Shown here in pieces: positions 18,823 to 28,097 of a stretch of DNA of 64,000 bases. Position numbers and translations under genes: made by a program. The notes under the pieces were generated by a model. It was not told where the DNA came from, did not search any database, and worked only from the letters and a program-made list of their open reading frames with translations. Origin of the DNA: Candidatus Chlorohelix allophototropha (lineage in GTDB: Bacteria; Chloroflexota; Chloroflexia; Chloroheliales; Chloroheliaceae); NCBI RefSeq assembly GCF_030389965.1, contig NZ_CP128400.1, positions 1,054,001 through 1,118,000 on the forward strand, in the 5' to 3' direction. Position 1 is the stretch's first letter; each line of letters opens with the position of its first letter.

Positions 18823-20103
18823 TTAGTTTGCAACGCTCACTGTCAGTTGTCGTAAGTCAAGCTCATGCCCCATCTTTTCACGCTTAGTCTGAAGATATAC
18901 CAGATTTTCGGGAGTAGGCGCTATCTCCAACGGTACGCGCTCAATAATAGAAATGCCGTGTTGCTGTAACTCGCTGATTTTGTGCGGGTTGTTGGTCAAT
19001 AACCGAATTGAAAGAGCGTTGAGATCGCGTAGAATTGCCGCCGCCGCCGAATAATCGCGCATATCCGGCGAGAAACCCAGTTTCAGATTCGCCTCGATGG
19101 TGTCCAACCCTTGTTCTTGCAAGGCATAGGCAGCAATTTTACTGGCAAGCCCAATCCCGCGCCCTTCCTGCGGCAAGTACAGCACCAAGCCGTTGCCATC
19201 CTGTGCGACCAATTGCAAAGAGCGTTCTAGTTGCGGTCCGCAATCGCAGCGCAAGCTCCCGAAAACATCCCCGGTGAGACATTCGCTGTGTACTCTCACC
19301 AAGGGATTTCCATTACGCGGGTCAAATTTTGCGCCGATAAGCGCCATGATTTGTGCCCCGCTACTCTCCTCGCGATAAATAACCGAGCGGAACACTCCGG
19401 CGGAAGTGGGCAATTTAGCTTCGGCTACTTTGGTGACAAGGGAAGTTTTAACCGCCTGCACCAGATGGAGGCGTGTTTCCTTTTCGAGACGATAGGCTAT
19501 CAGGTCGGCTATGCTGATTATACGCAGCCCATGACGTTGGGCAAATCGCTTCAGATAGGGCAAACGCGCCATTGTACCGTCCGGCTTCATAATTTCACAG
19601 ATAACCCCGGCAGGAGTCAAACCCGCCAGCAACGCCATATCTACCACCGCTTCGGTATGCCCGTTGCGGGCTAGCACGCCGCCTTCCTGAGCGCGCAAGG
19701 GGAAAATATGACCGGGACGCACGATTTCTTGTGGTTTCGTGGCAGGGTCAATTGCCTTTTTGATGGTAACAGCACGATCAGCCGCCGAAATTCCGGTGGT
19801 TACACCGTCACGCGCTTCAATCGAGACAGTGAAAGCAGTAGCATGTGATGCGCCGTTGGCTTCTGGCGCAACCATGAGCGGAATGCCAAGCTGATCTAGC
19901 CGTTTCCCGGTCATGGAAAGACAAATTAAGCCGCGCCCGAAACGCGCCATAAAATTAATAGCTTCAGGTGTAACCATTTCCGCCGCAAGGCACAAATCGC
20001 CTTCATTTTCGCGGTCGTAATCGTCCACCACCACCACCATTTTCCCGGCTTTGAAATCATCCAGTGCCGCTTCAATTTCTGCTTCCCAATTGCGTTTTGT
20101 CAT
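18823..20103 (-). CDS. ribBA: Bifunctional 3,4-dihydroxy-2-butanone 4-phosphate synthase / GTP cyclohydrolase II
   Basis: 426 residues. RibB half (about 1-205): [12 protein letters not shown] metal/substrate loop, [21 protein letters not shown], and [14 protein letters not shown] with HTEAVVDMA. RibA half (about 210-426): [18 protein letters not shown] with the three zinc cysteines, [12 protein letters not shown], and [12 protein letters not shown]. All key residues of both activities are present, so one polypeptide opens both branches of riboflavin synthesis (from ribulose 5-phosphate and GTP). GGGGGAA precedes the ATG. Order ribD-ribE-ribBA-ribH is the common Gram-positive-like arrangement. 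Confidence 0.97.
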   Translation of the reverse strand: MTKRNWEAEIEAALDDFKAGKMVVVVDDYDRENEGDLCLAAEMVTPEAINFMARFGRGLICLSMTGKRLDQLGIPLMVAPEANGASHATAFTVSIEARDGVTTGISAADRAVTIKKAIDPATKPQEIVRPGHIFPLRAQEGGVLARNGHTEAVVDMALLAGLTPAGVICEIMKPDGTMARLPYLKRFAQRHGLRIISIADLIAYRLEKETRLHLVQAVKTSLVTKVAEAKLPTSAGVFRSVIYREESSGAQIMALIGAKFDPRNGNPLVRVHSECLTGDVFGSLRCDCGPQLERSLQLVAQDGNGLVLYLPQEGRGIGLASKIAAYALQEQGLDTIEANLKLGFSPDMRDYSAAAAILRDLNALSIRLLTNNPHKISELQQHGISIIERVPLEIAPTPENLVYLQTKREKMGHELDLRQLTVSVAN

Positions 20104-20163
20104 GCCGCATTTCCCCCATACTTGTGAATTTATGATAAACCGATTAAGGTTGAATATTCGTAG

Positions 20164-20802
20164 TTATGTTAACTTGCGCTCTAATTCGGCGATTCTCGCC
20201 TCCAGCGCAGCAATACGCGCCCCCGCGATATTCTCAAGATATTTACCCATCACATCCACCTCAAGGTTGGCGCGATAGCCGACCTGCACATTTCCCATCA
20301 CCAGCATTTTCTGGGAATGGGGAATTAGCGTCAGGCTGAAGGTATCCGGTGTAGTGGTTACCACCGTCAGGCTCGCCCCATCCAGCGCCACAAAACCTTT
20401 TGGCACGATATAGGGCATAAACTCCGGTGCAACCTTGAAGTAAAAGTTCAATGCCTCGCCTTCCGGCTCGATACGGGTTACAGTGGCGATACCGTCCACA
20501 TGCCCCTGCAAATAATGACCGCCCACCGGCGCACCTGCTCTGGCAGAACGCTCAAGGTTTACCGGGCTACCGACCGTTAAATTGCCCAAGTTGGTGCGGC
20601 GCAGCGTTTCCGGCACAGCTTCAATCGTAAAACTGTTTTGGTCAAAACTAATAACCGTCAGGCACACACCGTTTACCGCAATGCTATGCCCGATTTCGAT
20701 GCCACCCAACGCTAGTTTGCCACCCAAAGTAAAGCAGGTTGCGCCCTCGCGTTTTTCCAACACCACTACTTCGCCCAGTTCTTCGACAATTCCGGTGAAC
20801 AA
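20164..20802 (-). CDS. ribE: Riboflavin synthase, alpha chain
   Basis: Final step: dismutation of two lumazine molecules to riboflavin. 212 residues with the family's internal duplication: MFTGIVEELG...GHSIAVNGVCLTV and HYLQGHVDGIA...GFVALDGASLTV. The start is TTG at 20802, supported by AAGGAGAGG a few bases upstream and by the universally conserved FTGIVEE start. The C-terminal end (ARIAALEARIAELERKLT) is a short coiled-coil extension that probably mediates trimerisation. It lies 12 bases after ribD. Called ribC in some organisms. Confidence 0.96.
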   Translation of the reverse strand: MFTGIVEELGEVVVLEKREGATCFTLGGKLALGGIEIGHSIAVNGVCLTVISFDQNSFTIEAVPETLRRTNLGNLTVGSPVNLERSARAGAPVGGHYLQGHVDGIATVTRIEPEGEALNFYFKVAPEFMPYIVPKGFVALDGASLTVVTTTPDTFSLTLIPHSQKMLVMGNVQVGYRANLEVDVMGKYLENIAGARIAALEARIAELERKLT

Positions 20803-20814
20803 ACTTTCCTCTCC

Positions 20815-21951
20815 TTATTCCTCCGGCAACCACGCTTCAACCAGCAAATCAACGCCGGATTGACGGTATGCTACTTTCCCAAATTGCAAAGCTTCACGCA
20901 TAAAGTTAACCCCCACGCCTCCCATCGGACCGGGCGCAACCAACCCGCCCGCCACTTTCGGCGCAATAAATGCCCACACTTTGTTTATCAGCGGACGCGG
21001 TGGGGAAAAGAAAAAGCTGGACATCAACTCGCCCCCACCCTCTAATAGCGAAAGCAAATGACCCCTGCGCCCAAGCTCTTCGAGAAGTGCCAATAGATCA
21101 ACCCTTACGGAACTATCTTGCTCTAACAACAGGGTTTCCATACCTTTAGCCTCAAAAGCCTTGCGCAATTCTGGATTTATTTGAGCGGTAGTGACGAGTA
21201 TTGCGCCGGGACGTACTACTTTTGCGGTAATGGGGATGCGTCCTCTACTGTCCAGCACCACCGGAACAGGTTGGTGTGGGAGCCTACCCTCCATATATGA
21301 AGCGGGTAAGCGCGCCGTCAGCAAAGGGTCGTCCGCCAGTACAGTGCCGGCACCAACGATAATAGAATCACACTCGTCCCGCAATTTGTACACTTCCTGT
21401 CGTGATGCTTCGCACGACACCCAACGGCTATCGCCCGTAACGGTAGCTATCTTGCCATCCAAAGTCATGGCGTACTTGGCGATAACATAAGGACGGCGCG
21501 TTTTTAGCCAATGAAAGAAAGGAGCGTGCGCTTCGATAGCTTCTTCCTGAAGTAAACCAAAATATACATCGATTCCGGCATTATGCAGCACCTCAGCCCC
21601 CCCTTGCATCTTGGGATTTGGATCAGCCGCCGCATAAAAGACGCGCTTGATACCCGCCTTTATAATCGCTTCCGTACAAGGCGGAGTTCGTCCGTAGGAA
21701 GCACACGGCTCTAAAGTTACATAGAGCGTGCCGCCTCTTGCCCGTTCACCCGCCATACCCAAAGCTACGACTTCGGCGTGTGCCTGTCCCGGTGGCATAG
21801 TAAAGCCTTCACCCACCCTATTTCCGGCTTCATCCACTATAACCGCACCCACCGCCGGGTTGGGAGAACTACGCCCACGCCCCATTTGCCCCAACTCAAG
21901 GGCACGTTTCATATGTGTTATATCAACTTCGGTAAAGCTATCGCTCATCAT
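20815..21951 (-). CDS. ribD: Bifunctional diaminohydroxyphosphoribosylaminopyrimidine deaminase / 5-amino-6-(5-phosphoribosylamino)uracil reductase
   Basis: 378 residues from ATG at 21951. Deaminase domain (about 8-150): zinc site HAE (58-60) with EPCASYGRTPPC (Cys83, Cys92). Reductase domain (about 155-378): YVIAKYAMTLDGKIAT, DSIIVGAGTVLADDPLLTAR and LLEGGGELMSSF. It performs steps two and three of riboflavin synthesis. Upstream in-frame codons (to 21999) lie inside the terminator hairpin of the riboswitch, so they are rejected as start. The ribosome site is GGTGA directly after the terminator U-run, and ATG at 21948 is an equally possible start. Confidence 0.96.
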   Translation of the reverse strand: MMSDSFTEVDITHMKRALELGQMGRGRSSPNPAVGAVIVDEAGNRVGEGFTMPPGQAHAEVVALGMAGERARGGTLYVTLEPCASYGRTPPCTEAIIKAGIKRVFYAAADPNPKMQGGAEVLHNAGIDVYFGLLQEEAIEAHAPFFHWLKTRRPYVIAKYAMTLDGKIATVTGDSRWVSCEASRQEVYKLRDECDSIIVGAGTVLADDPLLTARLPASYMEGRLPHQPVPVVLDSRGRIPITAKVVRPGAILVTTAQINPELRKAFEAKGMETLLLEQDSSVRVDLLALLEELGRRGHLLSLLEGGGELMSSFFFSPPRPLINKVWAFIAPKVAGGLVAPGPMGGVGVNFMREALQFGKVAYRQSGVDLLVEAWLPEE

Positions 21952-21963
21952 GAGTTTTTCACC

Positions 21964-22004
21964 AAAATAAAAAGGACGTGAAGGTTGGCAAGCCTTCACG
22001 CCCC
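21964..22004 (-). terminator. Riboswitch-linked intrinsic terminator before ribD
   Basis: On the minus strand GGGCGTGAAGG pairs with CCTTCACGTCC (22003-21993 with 21984-21974; one G-T pair), followed by TTTTTATTTT. It ends 12 bases before the ribD start. This is the expression platform: FMN binding should favour this hairpin and stop transcription. Confidence 0.8.
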
Positions 22005-22021
22005 AAAAATAGCTCTAAGTA

Positions 22022-22049
22022 GTTGCGCCGAAATATAAAAAGGCGCAAC
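22022..22049 (-). other. Second hairpin in the rib leader
   Basis: GTTGCGCC (minus strand 22049-22042) pairs with GGCGCAAC (22029-22022), loop UUUUUAUAUUUC. It lies between aptamer and terminator and may be part of the antiterminator switching or a pausing hairpin. Confidence 0.5.
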
Positions 22050-22081
22050 CCCATAAACCAGTTACAGGCATGTCAGGCGCC

Positions 22082-22234
22082 GAACCTTCTTTCATCCGGA
22101 CTATACCGTCGGCATCGGAGTCTCTCCGATTCATGCTTTCACGCTAACGCGCTACAGGCTCGCGGGCTATACCGCCGATCAGGAATTGGTAGGACAAAAC
22201 CTACCGCACCATGCCCTGAAGGTCAGGGCGCAAC
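22082..22234 (-). ncRNA. FMN riboswitch (RFN element)
   Basis: On the minus strand the conserved RFN cores are visible in order: GATCGGCGGTATAGCCCGCGAGC, then GAATCGG...CCGATGCCGACGGTATAGTCCGGATGAAAGAAGG (long stretches, cited here by position 22175-22155 and 22131-22084), with the 5' stem GCCCTGACCTTCAGGGC near 22230-22214. This aptamer senses flavin mononucleotide and controls the rib operon that follows. Together with the terminator at 21964-22004 it indicates transcriptional control. Confidence 0.93.
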
Positions 22235-22262
22235 ATGGTATTCATTTGTTGTTTTCGTCACA

Positions 22263-22292
22263 ATTATATGCCTGTTTCTCGCCACAAGTCAA
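22263..22292 (-). promoter_or_regulatory. Sigma70-type promoter of the rib operon
   Basis: Reverse strand: TTGACT (22292-22287), 18-base spacer, perfect TATAAT (22268-22263). Predicted transcript start near 22256, about 20 bases before the riboswitch. Confidence 0.8.
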
Positions 22293-22352
22293 GACCTGTG
22301 CAATGCTCAATCCGTTAATAACGGGTTAGAAAACAGGCTTTGATAATAATTC

Positions 22353-23930
22353 TCAAGGCAGTATCTTGAAAGTTACCCGCGCATAGCGATTTACATCGGC
22401 TAGAGCATTCACCGTATAAGTATAATCCCCCGGTACAATTTCAGAGGTAGGATGAATATCATCAAGAGGTCTTATGGTATCCAAGTACGAACCTTGAGCA
22501 TTTGTAAAAGGTTTGTAATAAGCAGTACCGCCAATGTTTTTAGGGGTTTTGAGGGTAAAGTTTAGCTGTTCATCTGGCTTAAATCCCACAATAATAAACC
22601 AGAAAATTGTATCCGTTTTGCCAGCCGTATTGATTTGGAGAATGGTTGGTTTTGTTGCGGGGGGATCTAGCCAAATGTAGGCGTTGCCGGTTTTACCACT
22701 AGATGAGGTGAGCTTGTAAGTCCACATTCCGCTTTTATAAGCCAGTTTCGTTTCAAGAGTAGTGTTTACATCTCCGTTAGCGGTTGCAGTAAGGTTAATA
22801 GCAGTTCCGGCATTACCATCAGGGTCAATCGGAGTAACCGTTACTTTGTCATTAGCATTGGCTTTCCAGCCCAACAGCAAGTACATTCCGGCAGGACCGC
22901 ATTTGGGCAGCAAGGAAGCATCGCTGGAGGGAAGGTTATTACAACTGCTGGTAGTGCCCGATGTAGGCGTAGGTGTGGGAGTAGTATCCACCACCGGAAT
23001 GTCGTATTTCGGGCTGTAGCGCCAGTTAAAATAGTGCCGCCCCACATTGCCCATTTCTACCTGAAAGCCGGAAGGATTTGAGGACGTGTAAGTAAGCACT
23101 CGTCTCTCAAAAGCCTGCACCAGCACATCCTTTACCTGCCCTGCCAACGTTACGCTTGTCCAATAGGCATCGGTTATAGGTAATCCCGTGGCATCCAGCC
23201 ATGGCGCGAGTGGGTTATCGCCTAACACAGGCTGATTATCCACCAGCTTGCCGTTGATATAAACATTACCCTTCTGATTCAGAAAATTCCAGAAAACATC
23301 GGGAATGTTGTGTTTTAGCCCGGTGCCGTCAAAATATACGTATTTCGCCAGTTTTCCAAGCGTGGTGTTTGCACCAACGTTGCCGCTTTTATCAAGGGTA
23401 TCGCTGGCGGCTTGCCCGGTGCGGTCGCGGGAGGGATTGTCATTGTTGAGGCTGGCAAGATTGGCAAAGCTGGCGTAAGTTGGCGCATTATTGTTCGCCT
23501 GATCTCCCGCTATCGGTATATCATCTGCTGCCTGCCGCTGAATATAAACAGCGTCTCCGATTGCCAACTTTCCTGAAATCAACTCTCGTACCAACAAGCC
23601 ATTAGTAACCTGACCGTTAGCAAGGTTATTAATCTCCATGCGGGCTTTATCAAAATAAAGCACCTGACGATTTCCGCCGGGACTTTGAGCATAAGCCTCA
23701 GTCACGCCGTTTGAGGGTTGGAAAGATTCTGGTCCCCACAGCCAACTACGGGTGGGCTTGGCAGTAATATCACTCACAGGTTTGTCGGCGCGTTGCCATT
23801 TGCTCTTGAAGGGATCATTGGGGAAGGTGGGTTCTGCTTTTGCTACCTGTGGCGCAACCAAAGAAAAAAGCAGAAACAGGCAAATTGAAAGTTGCACAGG
23901 GATTACAAGTCCCTTTCGTACCATACGCAT
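22353..23930 (-). CDS. Secreted protein with Chloroflexota-type repeat signature, unknown function
   Basis: 525 residues. Signal peptide at about 1-32 (LVIPVQLSICLFLLFSLVAPQ, cleavage near AKAEP). Residues about 33-310 carry a pattern (TRSWLWGP at the start; FERRVLTYTSSNPSGF then VEMGNVGRHYFNWRY at the end) that I associate with secreted proteins of Chloroflexota; the domain has no function known to me. A Thr/Pro linker (TPTPTPTS, near 320) leads to a C-terminal region (about 330-525) of two beta-sandwich-like parts with one Cys pair. It has no catalytic motif I can recognise and is probably surface or extracellular. GAGAGGAG precedes the ATG. It lies upstream of the rib promoter but is its own unit. 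Confidence 0.75.
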   Translation of the reverse strand: MRMVRKGLVIPVQLSICLFLLFSLVAPQVAKAEPTFPNDPFKSKWQRADKPVSDITAKPTRSWLWGPESFQPSNGVTEAYAQSPGGNRQVLYFDKARMEINNLANGQVTNGLLVRELISGKLAIGDAVYIQRQAADDIPIAGDQANNNAPTYASFANLASLNNDNPSRDRTGQAASDTLDKSGNVGANTTLGKLAKYVYFDGTGLKHNIPDVFWNFLNQKGNVYINGKLVDNQPVLGDNPLAPWLDATGLPITDAYWTSVTLAGQVKDVLVQAFERRVLTYTSSNPSGFQVEMGNVGRHYFNWRYSPKYDIPVVDTTPTPTPTSGTTSSCNNLPSSDASLLPKCGPAGMYLLLGWKANANDKVTVTPIDPDGNAGTAINLTATANGDVNTTLETKLAYKSGMWTYKLTSSSGKTGNAYIWLDPPATKPTILQINTAGKTDTIFWFIIVGFKPDEQLNFTLKTPKNIGGTAYYKPFTNAQGSYLDTIRPLDDIHPTSEIVPGDYTYTVNALADVNRYARVTFKILP

Positions 23931-24065
23931 TGAACAGAATCTCCTCTCTGCGGTGGATAATACAAGTCTAATTGCGTGATAATTGGGGACCCGTGCAGAT
24001 TTTATCTCTTATCAAGCAAATGTTCAACCTACCGATCACAAAATTACAAACTGTGGTATACAAAA

Positions 24066-24089
24066 GCGACTCTCTACCAAGAGAGTCGC
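24066..24089 (-). terminator. Intrinsic terminator of the large repeat-protein gene (bidirectional-looking)
   Basis: GCGACTCTC (24066-24074) and GAGAGTCGC (24081-24089) form a perfect 9-bp stem with a 6-base loop. On the minus strand TTTTG follows; on the plus strand CTTTGATTTT follows. It is about 45 bases after the stop of the 24133-26724 gene. Confidence 0.8.
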
Positions 24090-24132
24090 CTTTGATTTTG
24101 GTCTAAACCTGACTAACTATTACGAAACTAGT

Positions 24133-26724
24133 CTAGAAGGCAAAGGTCACATTTGGGTTAGTATTAACGTTCTGACCTAACTCTTTCCGAACGTTATTAT
24201 AAGTAGCGCTAAAGCTGTAGCCGACGGGCAACAACTCCATGCTAACTTTACCATTAGTATCGGTTGTACCAAGATTCTTCCAACCATTCGCATAATATTG
24301 GACTGGAACAGTCTGAGCCGGATTCCCACCTGCAGCAGTTACTGAAACAGCCACATTCGCGGTTTGGAAGGTAACGGTTTGAGTGAGAGGAGTAAGGCTA
24401 ATTGCTTGACCCTTCTCCTGTCGTGCTCCAACATAGTTCATCGCGAAGCTGTAGCCGACTGGCAACAATTCCTTGTTAGCTACACCATTGCTGATAGCGC
24501 CAAAGGTTTTCCAGCCATTCGCATAATATTCAACTGTTCCAGCATCACTATGCAAACCATTGCTGCTATCCCGTAACTCCACCTGCACATTTGCGGTTTG
24601 GAAGGTAACGGTTTGAGTGAGAGGAGTAAGGCTAATTGCTTGACCCTTCTCCTGACGCGCTCCAACATAGTTCATCGCGAAGCTGTAGCCGACTGGCAAC
24701 AATTCCTTGTTAGCTACACCATTGCTGATAGCGCCAAAGGTTTTCCAGCCATTCGCATAATATTCAACTGTTCCAGCGTCACTATGCAAACCATTGCTGC
24801 TATCCCGTAACTCCACCTGCACATTCGTGGTTTGGAAGGTAACGGTTTGAGTGAGAGGAGTAAGGCTAATTGCTTGACCCTTCTCCTGTCGTGCTCCAAC
24901 ATAGTTCATCGCGAAGCTGTAGCCGACTGGCAACAATTCTTTGTTAGCTACACCATTGCTGATAGCGCCAAAGGTTTTCCAGCCATTCGCATAATATTCA
25001 ACTGTTCCAGCATCACTATGCAAACCATTGCTGCTATCCCGTAACTCCACCTGCACATTTGCGGTTTGGAAGGTAACGGTTTGAGTGAGAGGAGTAAGGC
25101 TAATTGCTTGACCCTTCTCCTGTCGTGCTCCAACATAATTCATCGCGAAGCTATAGCCGACTGGCAACAATTCCATACTGATTTTACCGCCGATGGTTGT
25201 TCCAGTCCCAAAGGTTTTCCAACCATTGGCATAATATTGCACTGTTCCAGCAGCATCGGTGAGCCACTTATTAGCGCTATCTTTTAACTCCACAGTTACT
25301 AGACTAGTCTTGAACGTCACAATCGGGTTAGTTGCGATATTCTGTGAGATCTCCTGCCTTGCCCCCGCGTAATTCATCGCGAAGGAAAGGTTAGGACTTA
25401 CCAAGCCGTCAATACCATAAACCAGTACGCCATTTGAAGTAGTAGTACCTGCTATATTCTTCCAGCCGTTGAGATAATACTGGGCAGTACCACTGGCAAG
25501 ACCATAATAACCGCCATGGTCAACTAGTTTTACAACCAACATGGTTTGAGTAATTGCAGCGCTACCAACAGTAATTTGTACTTGATTGTTATCGAACTGG
25601 AAGTAGTAGTTGCCCGGCAACAGATTCATTGTTGGTTTACTAAAGGGAGCCCAACCTAACTGATAGTATTTGATACTACCACTGTACTGGTATGTAACCG
25701 CAGTGGTGGTAAATACTACAGGAAGAGCATTTGCCTTACTAATATCATAATTAGCGAAGGTTTGCCGACCGTTGTTGTAGGTCATCTCGAAGTAGTAACT
25801 ACCCGGTAGCAATTCCTGAGTAGTGTTGGCAGGACCAAAATTCGCCCAGCCTAGCTGATAGTAACGCACTGTGCCAGTATTTGCATCAGCCAGCGCTGTT
25901 CCATCCGCTTTTGTCAAACTTACCGTAGTCGCTACGGTCTTGAAAACAACGGTTTCAGTGGTTGCATTTTCAGTTGTAGGTATCTTGTAATTGGCGAAGG
26001 TTTGCCGACCGTTGTTGTAGGTCATCTCGAAGTAGTAACTACCCGGTAGCAGTTCCTGAGTAGTGTTGGCAGCCCCAAAATCCTTCCACCCTAGCTGGTA
26101 GTAGCGTACTGTGCCACCGCTAAGCTCGACTCCTCCTGCCGTTGCCAATTGCACTTTCGTGGCTACTGTTTGGAACTTGACTACATTATCCGTTGCCGAA
26201 ATAGTGTAATTGGCGAAGGTCTGGCGACCGTTGTTGTAGGTCATTTCGAAGTAGTAGCTACCCGGTAGCAATTCCTGAGTAGTGTTGGCAGGACCAAAAT
26301 TCGCCCAGCCTAGCTGATAGTAACGCACTGTGCCATCCCCAGAATCCGGAGTTATTGGCGTATTCTTCGAATCTACCAGACTAACTGTTGTAGCAACTGT
26401 CTGAAATATTACAGTTTTTTCGGTAACAGAAACATTAGGCTTTGTTTGCCGACCATTGTTGTAGGTCATTTCATAGTAAAGGCTGTTAGCGCTAGTATAG
26501 ACCATCCAAGAGTTGGTAGCGCTATCAAATGTTGCATCTTTCCAGTTTCCATCATAATAGCGGAGACTCGCCCCGCTGGTAATCTCGTTACCTTTACTAT
26601 CCTGCAACTTAACAGTGACAGTAGTCTGTGGAGCAGCCTGAATTACTACAGTACCTGCTGCTATAAAAAGCAGCGCCAAAAACGCTGCTCCGGCAATAGC
26701 CAACGACCTTCTCAACCTAAACAT
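24133..26724 (-). CDS. Large secreted tandem-repeat protein (about 10 beta-type repeats), unknown function
   Basis: 863 residues. Signal peptide at about 1-31 (RLRRSLAIAGAAFLALLFIA). The rest is tandem repeats of about 75-80 residues following the scheme V-x-L-x-D-S-x-x, GTVxYYxxGWKxFG, ELLPxxYxFxMxYxxxRQ, VxFxT. Two subtypes occur: N-terminal repeats with YYQLGWANFGPANTTQELL and NNGRQTFANY, and C-terminal repeats with YYANGWKTFG and VGARQEKGQAI; three of the latter are nearly identical at DNA level (24364-25065). It is probably a cell-surface or matrix protein, possibly with carbohydrate or adhesion binding. The start is ATG at 26724, with AAAGGAG 5 bases before it; earlier in-frame codons lack a ribosome site and a signal peptide. 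Confidence 0.82.
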   Translation of the reverse strand: MFRLRRSLAIAGAAFLALLFIAAGTVVIQAAPQTTVTVKLQDSKGNEITSGASLRYYDGNWKDATFDSATNSWMVYTSANSLYYEMTYNNGRQTKPNVSVTEKTVIFQTVATTVSLVDSKNTPITPDSGDGTVRYYQLGWANFGPANTTQELLPGSYYFEMTYNNGRQTFANYTISATDNVVKFQTVATKVQLATAGGVELSGGTVRYYQLGWKDFGAANTTQELLPGSYYFEMTYNNGRQTFANYKIPTTENATTETVVFKTVATTVSLTKADGTALADANTGTVRYYQLGWANFGPANTTQELLPGSYYFEMTYNNGRQTFANYDISKANALPVVFTTTAVTYQYSGSIKYYQLGWAPFSKPTMNLLPGNYYFQFDNNQVQITVGSAAITQTMLVVKLVDHGGYYGLASGTAQYYLNGWKNIAGTTTSNGVLVYGIDGLVSPNLSFAMNYAGARQEISQNIATNPIVTFKTSLVTVELKDSANKWLTDAAGTVQYYANGWKTFGTGTTIGGKISMELLPVGYSFAMNYVGARQEKGQAISLTPLTQTVTFQTANVQVELRDSSNGLHSDAGTVEYYANGWKTFGAISNGVANKELLPVGYSFAMNYVGARQEKGQAISLTPLTQTVTFQTTNVQVELRDSSNGLHSDAGTVEYYANGWKTFGAISNGVANKELLPVGYSFAMNYVGARQEKGQAISLTPLTQTVTFQTANVQVELRDSSNGLHSDAGTVEYYANGWKTFGAISNGVANKELLPVGYSFAMNYVGARQEKGQAISLTPLTQTVTFQTANVAVSVTAAGGNPAQTVPVQYYANGWKNLGTTDTNGKVSMELLPVGYSFSATYNNVRKELGQNVNTNPNVTFAF
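24364..25065 (-). repeat. Three near-identical 234-bp tandem repeats inside a secreted-protein gene
   Basis: Units start at 24364, 24598 and 24832, with a diverging fourth from 25066. They differ by only a few scattered bases (for example GTCGTGCTCC versus GACGCGCTCC). Each encodes 78 residues of the protein's repeat domain. Such identity suggests recent duplication or gene conversion. Confidence 0.9.
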
Positions 26725-27515
26725 AATGGCTCCTTTCAATGGGGTCAAAATAATGCTACCTAATTGTCTTTGCTTGTGCTGTATTCCCAACTAAAAGTAA
26801 AGATATATCTTCTTCGGTTTTAGACTGAGCTTAAAAATTAAACCATTTCAATCGGATACTTGAATGAAACGATTAGATTTAACGCACATGTCTAAAACTC
26901 GGTTATGTATGATTCACAACCAGCCATTGTCCACAGTTCTATTATTTTTTGCTTATTATTAGGAAAGAAATGATGTGATTTTAAATAATAAATAGCTAAT
27001 GTAAATTTGTTTACATAATTACTTATTCTTTTTTTCTTGGTGATTATTAATATTTGATTAAATGATTGTAGTACAAAGCGACAAAATACCTTGATTTCTG
27101 CTCAAATGGCAAACTGAGCAAAGCTATCTAATAAACCCCCATAGCCCGATTTTGTAATCATTTCATAATGATTTAAATATTTTCATAAAAATGATATGTG
27201 AGACGTTAAGCATATATTGTAGCATGAGCTACAACCCACATTGATTTAATAAATTGTAACCTGATTATTTATCTCAAGTAAACACTTGGTGAAAGAATGT
27301 TTACTAATATATGAGGAGTCATAAGTCGTTCAAGAAGTAAACGTCTAATTCAATTACAAGCAATTAATTGTCGTAATTAATTATTACTAAAAGGGGATTT
27401 ATTAATTTTGGCTTTGAACAGTTTTCATTTATATTCAAATCGCAATTAATACGAATTGGACTGATACATCTGCTAAAATAACTAAATTGGAAATAGTTAA
27501 AGCAACGGGAGCAAA
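26725..27515. other. Long AT-rich intergenic region, no gene seen
   Basis: About 790 bases, strongly AT-rich, with no ORF of convincing length. Visible structure: perfect hairpins AATCATT-TCAT-AATGATT (27156-27173) and TTGTAGC-ATGA-GCTACAA (27217-27234), and an extended -10 TGCTAAAAT (27471-27479) that probably drives the GNAT gene. It may hold regulatory sites for the secreted-protein gene on one side and the GNAT gene on the other. Confidence 0.45.
27471..27479 (+). promoter_or_regulatory. Extended -10 element of the GNAT gene
   Basis: TGCTAAAAT, the same extended -10 form seen at the glutamate dehydrogenase promoter, 37 bases before the start codon. No good -35 box. Confidence 0.4.
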
Positions 27516-28046
27516 ATGGAAAATCAACCAATCATAACAACCTATTTGCAAATGCTAAAAGCGGAAGAATTTATTCCCGCCTTCATAAAAGACTCCCAGT
27601 TATCAATTGTGCAAGCTTGTGAGCCTTTGCCCGCCTTCTACCGCTTCCTGTATGGCACGGTTGGGCGCGATTACCAATGGATTGACCGCTTGAGTTGGAC
27701 AGACCACCAATTGAATGAGTACCTTGCATCACCCAATATCGCCATTTGGGTGGCATATTACCGTGGCACACCTGCCGGATATATCGAATTGGCAAGCGAA
27801 GCAAGCGAACCGGGCACTGAAATCGTCTATTTTGGGCTAATCCCTCAATTTCACGGGTATGGCATCGGCAAACACCTTTTGAGCTTTGGCGTACAACGCG
27901 CGTGGGAAGCACAACCCGAACGAGTATGGCTACATACCTGCACGCTGGATGGTAAATATGCGCTCAATAACTACCTCAAACGAGGGTTTAACATTTATAA
28001 AGAAGTGCTGGAACCACCCACTAATCCCAAAGTCAGCATAAATTAA
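27516..28046 (+). CDS. GNAT-family N-acetyltransferase
   Basis: 176 residues. GNAT motif A is seen as IVYFGLIPQFHGYGIGKHLL (about 103-122), with the Q/R-x-x-G-x-G/A acetyl-CoA loop as FHGYGIG; motif B follows with LHTCTLDGKYALNNYLKRGF. Acceptor unknown (amine of a small molecule, peptide or protein). Ribosome site GGGAG. It is probably a single gene; the next gene has its own promoter. Confidence 0.88.
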   Translation: MENQPIITTYLQMLKAEEFIPAFIKDSQLSIVQACEPLPAFYRFLYGTVGRDYQWIDRLSWTDHQLNEYLASPNIAIWVAYYRGTPAGYIELASEASEPGTEIVYFGLIPQFHGYGIGKHLLSFGVQRAWEAQPERVWLHTCTLDGKYALNNYLKRGFNIYKEVLEPPTNPKVSIN

Positions 28047-28068
28047 CAAAAATCTAACAGTTTTCTAC

Positions 28069-28097
28069 TTGACATTATTAACTTACTTTTGTATAGT
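28069..28097 (+). promoter_or_regulatory. Strong sigma70-type promoter of the YceI gene
   Basis: TTGACA (28069-28074), 17-base spacer, TATAGT (28092-28097). Close to consensus. An inverted repeat overlaps its -10 and start region. Confidence 0.8.

Noticed and set aside
21952-21999. Longer N-terminus for ribD
   Set aside because: The extra codons lie inside the terminator stem and have no ribosome site.
24364-25287. Opposite-strand ORFs repeating every 234 bases (about 70 codons each)
   Set aside because: They are shadows produced by the repeats of the minus-strand gene, without ribosome sites.
27106-27150. GGCAAACTGAGCAAAGC resembles the core of a c-di-GMP-I (GEMM) riboswitch
   Set aside because: The first paired stem between GGCAAAC and the GCAAAGC segment is missing and the receptor helices do not form.
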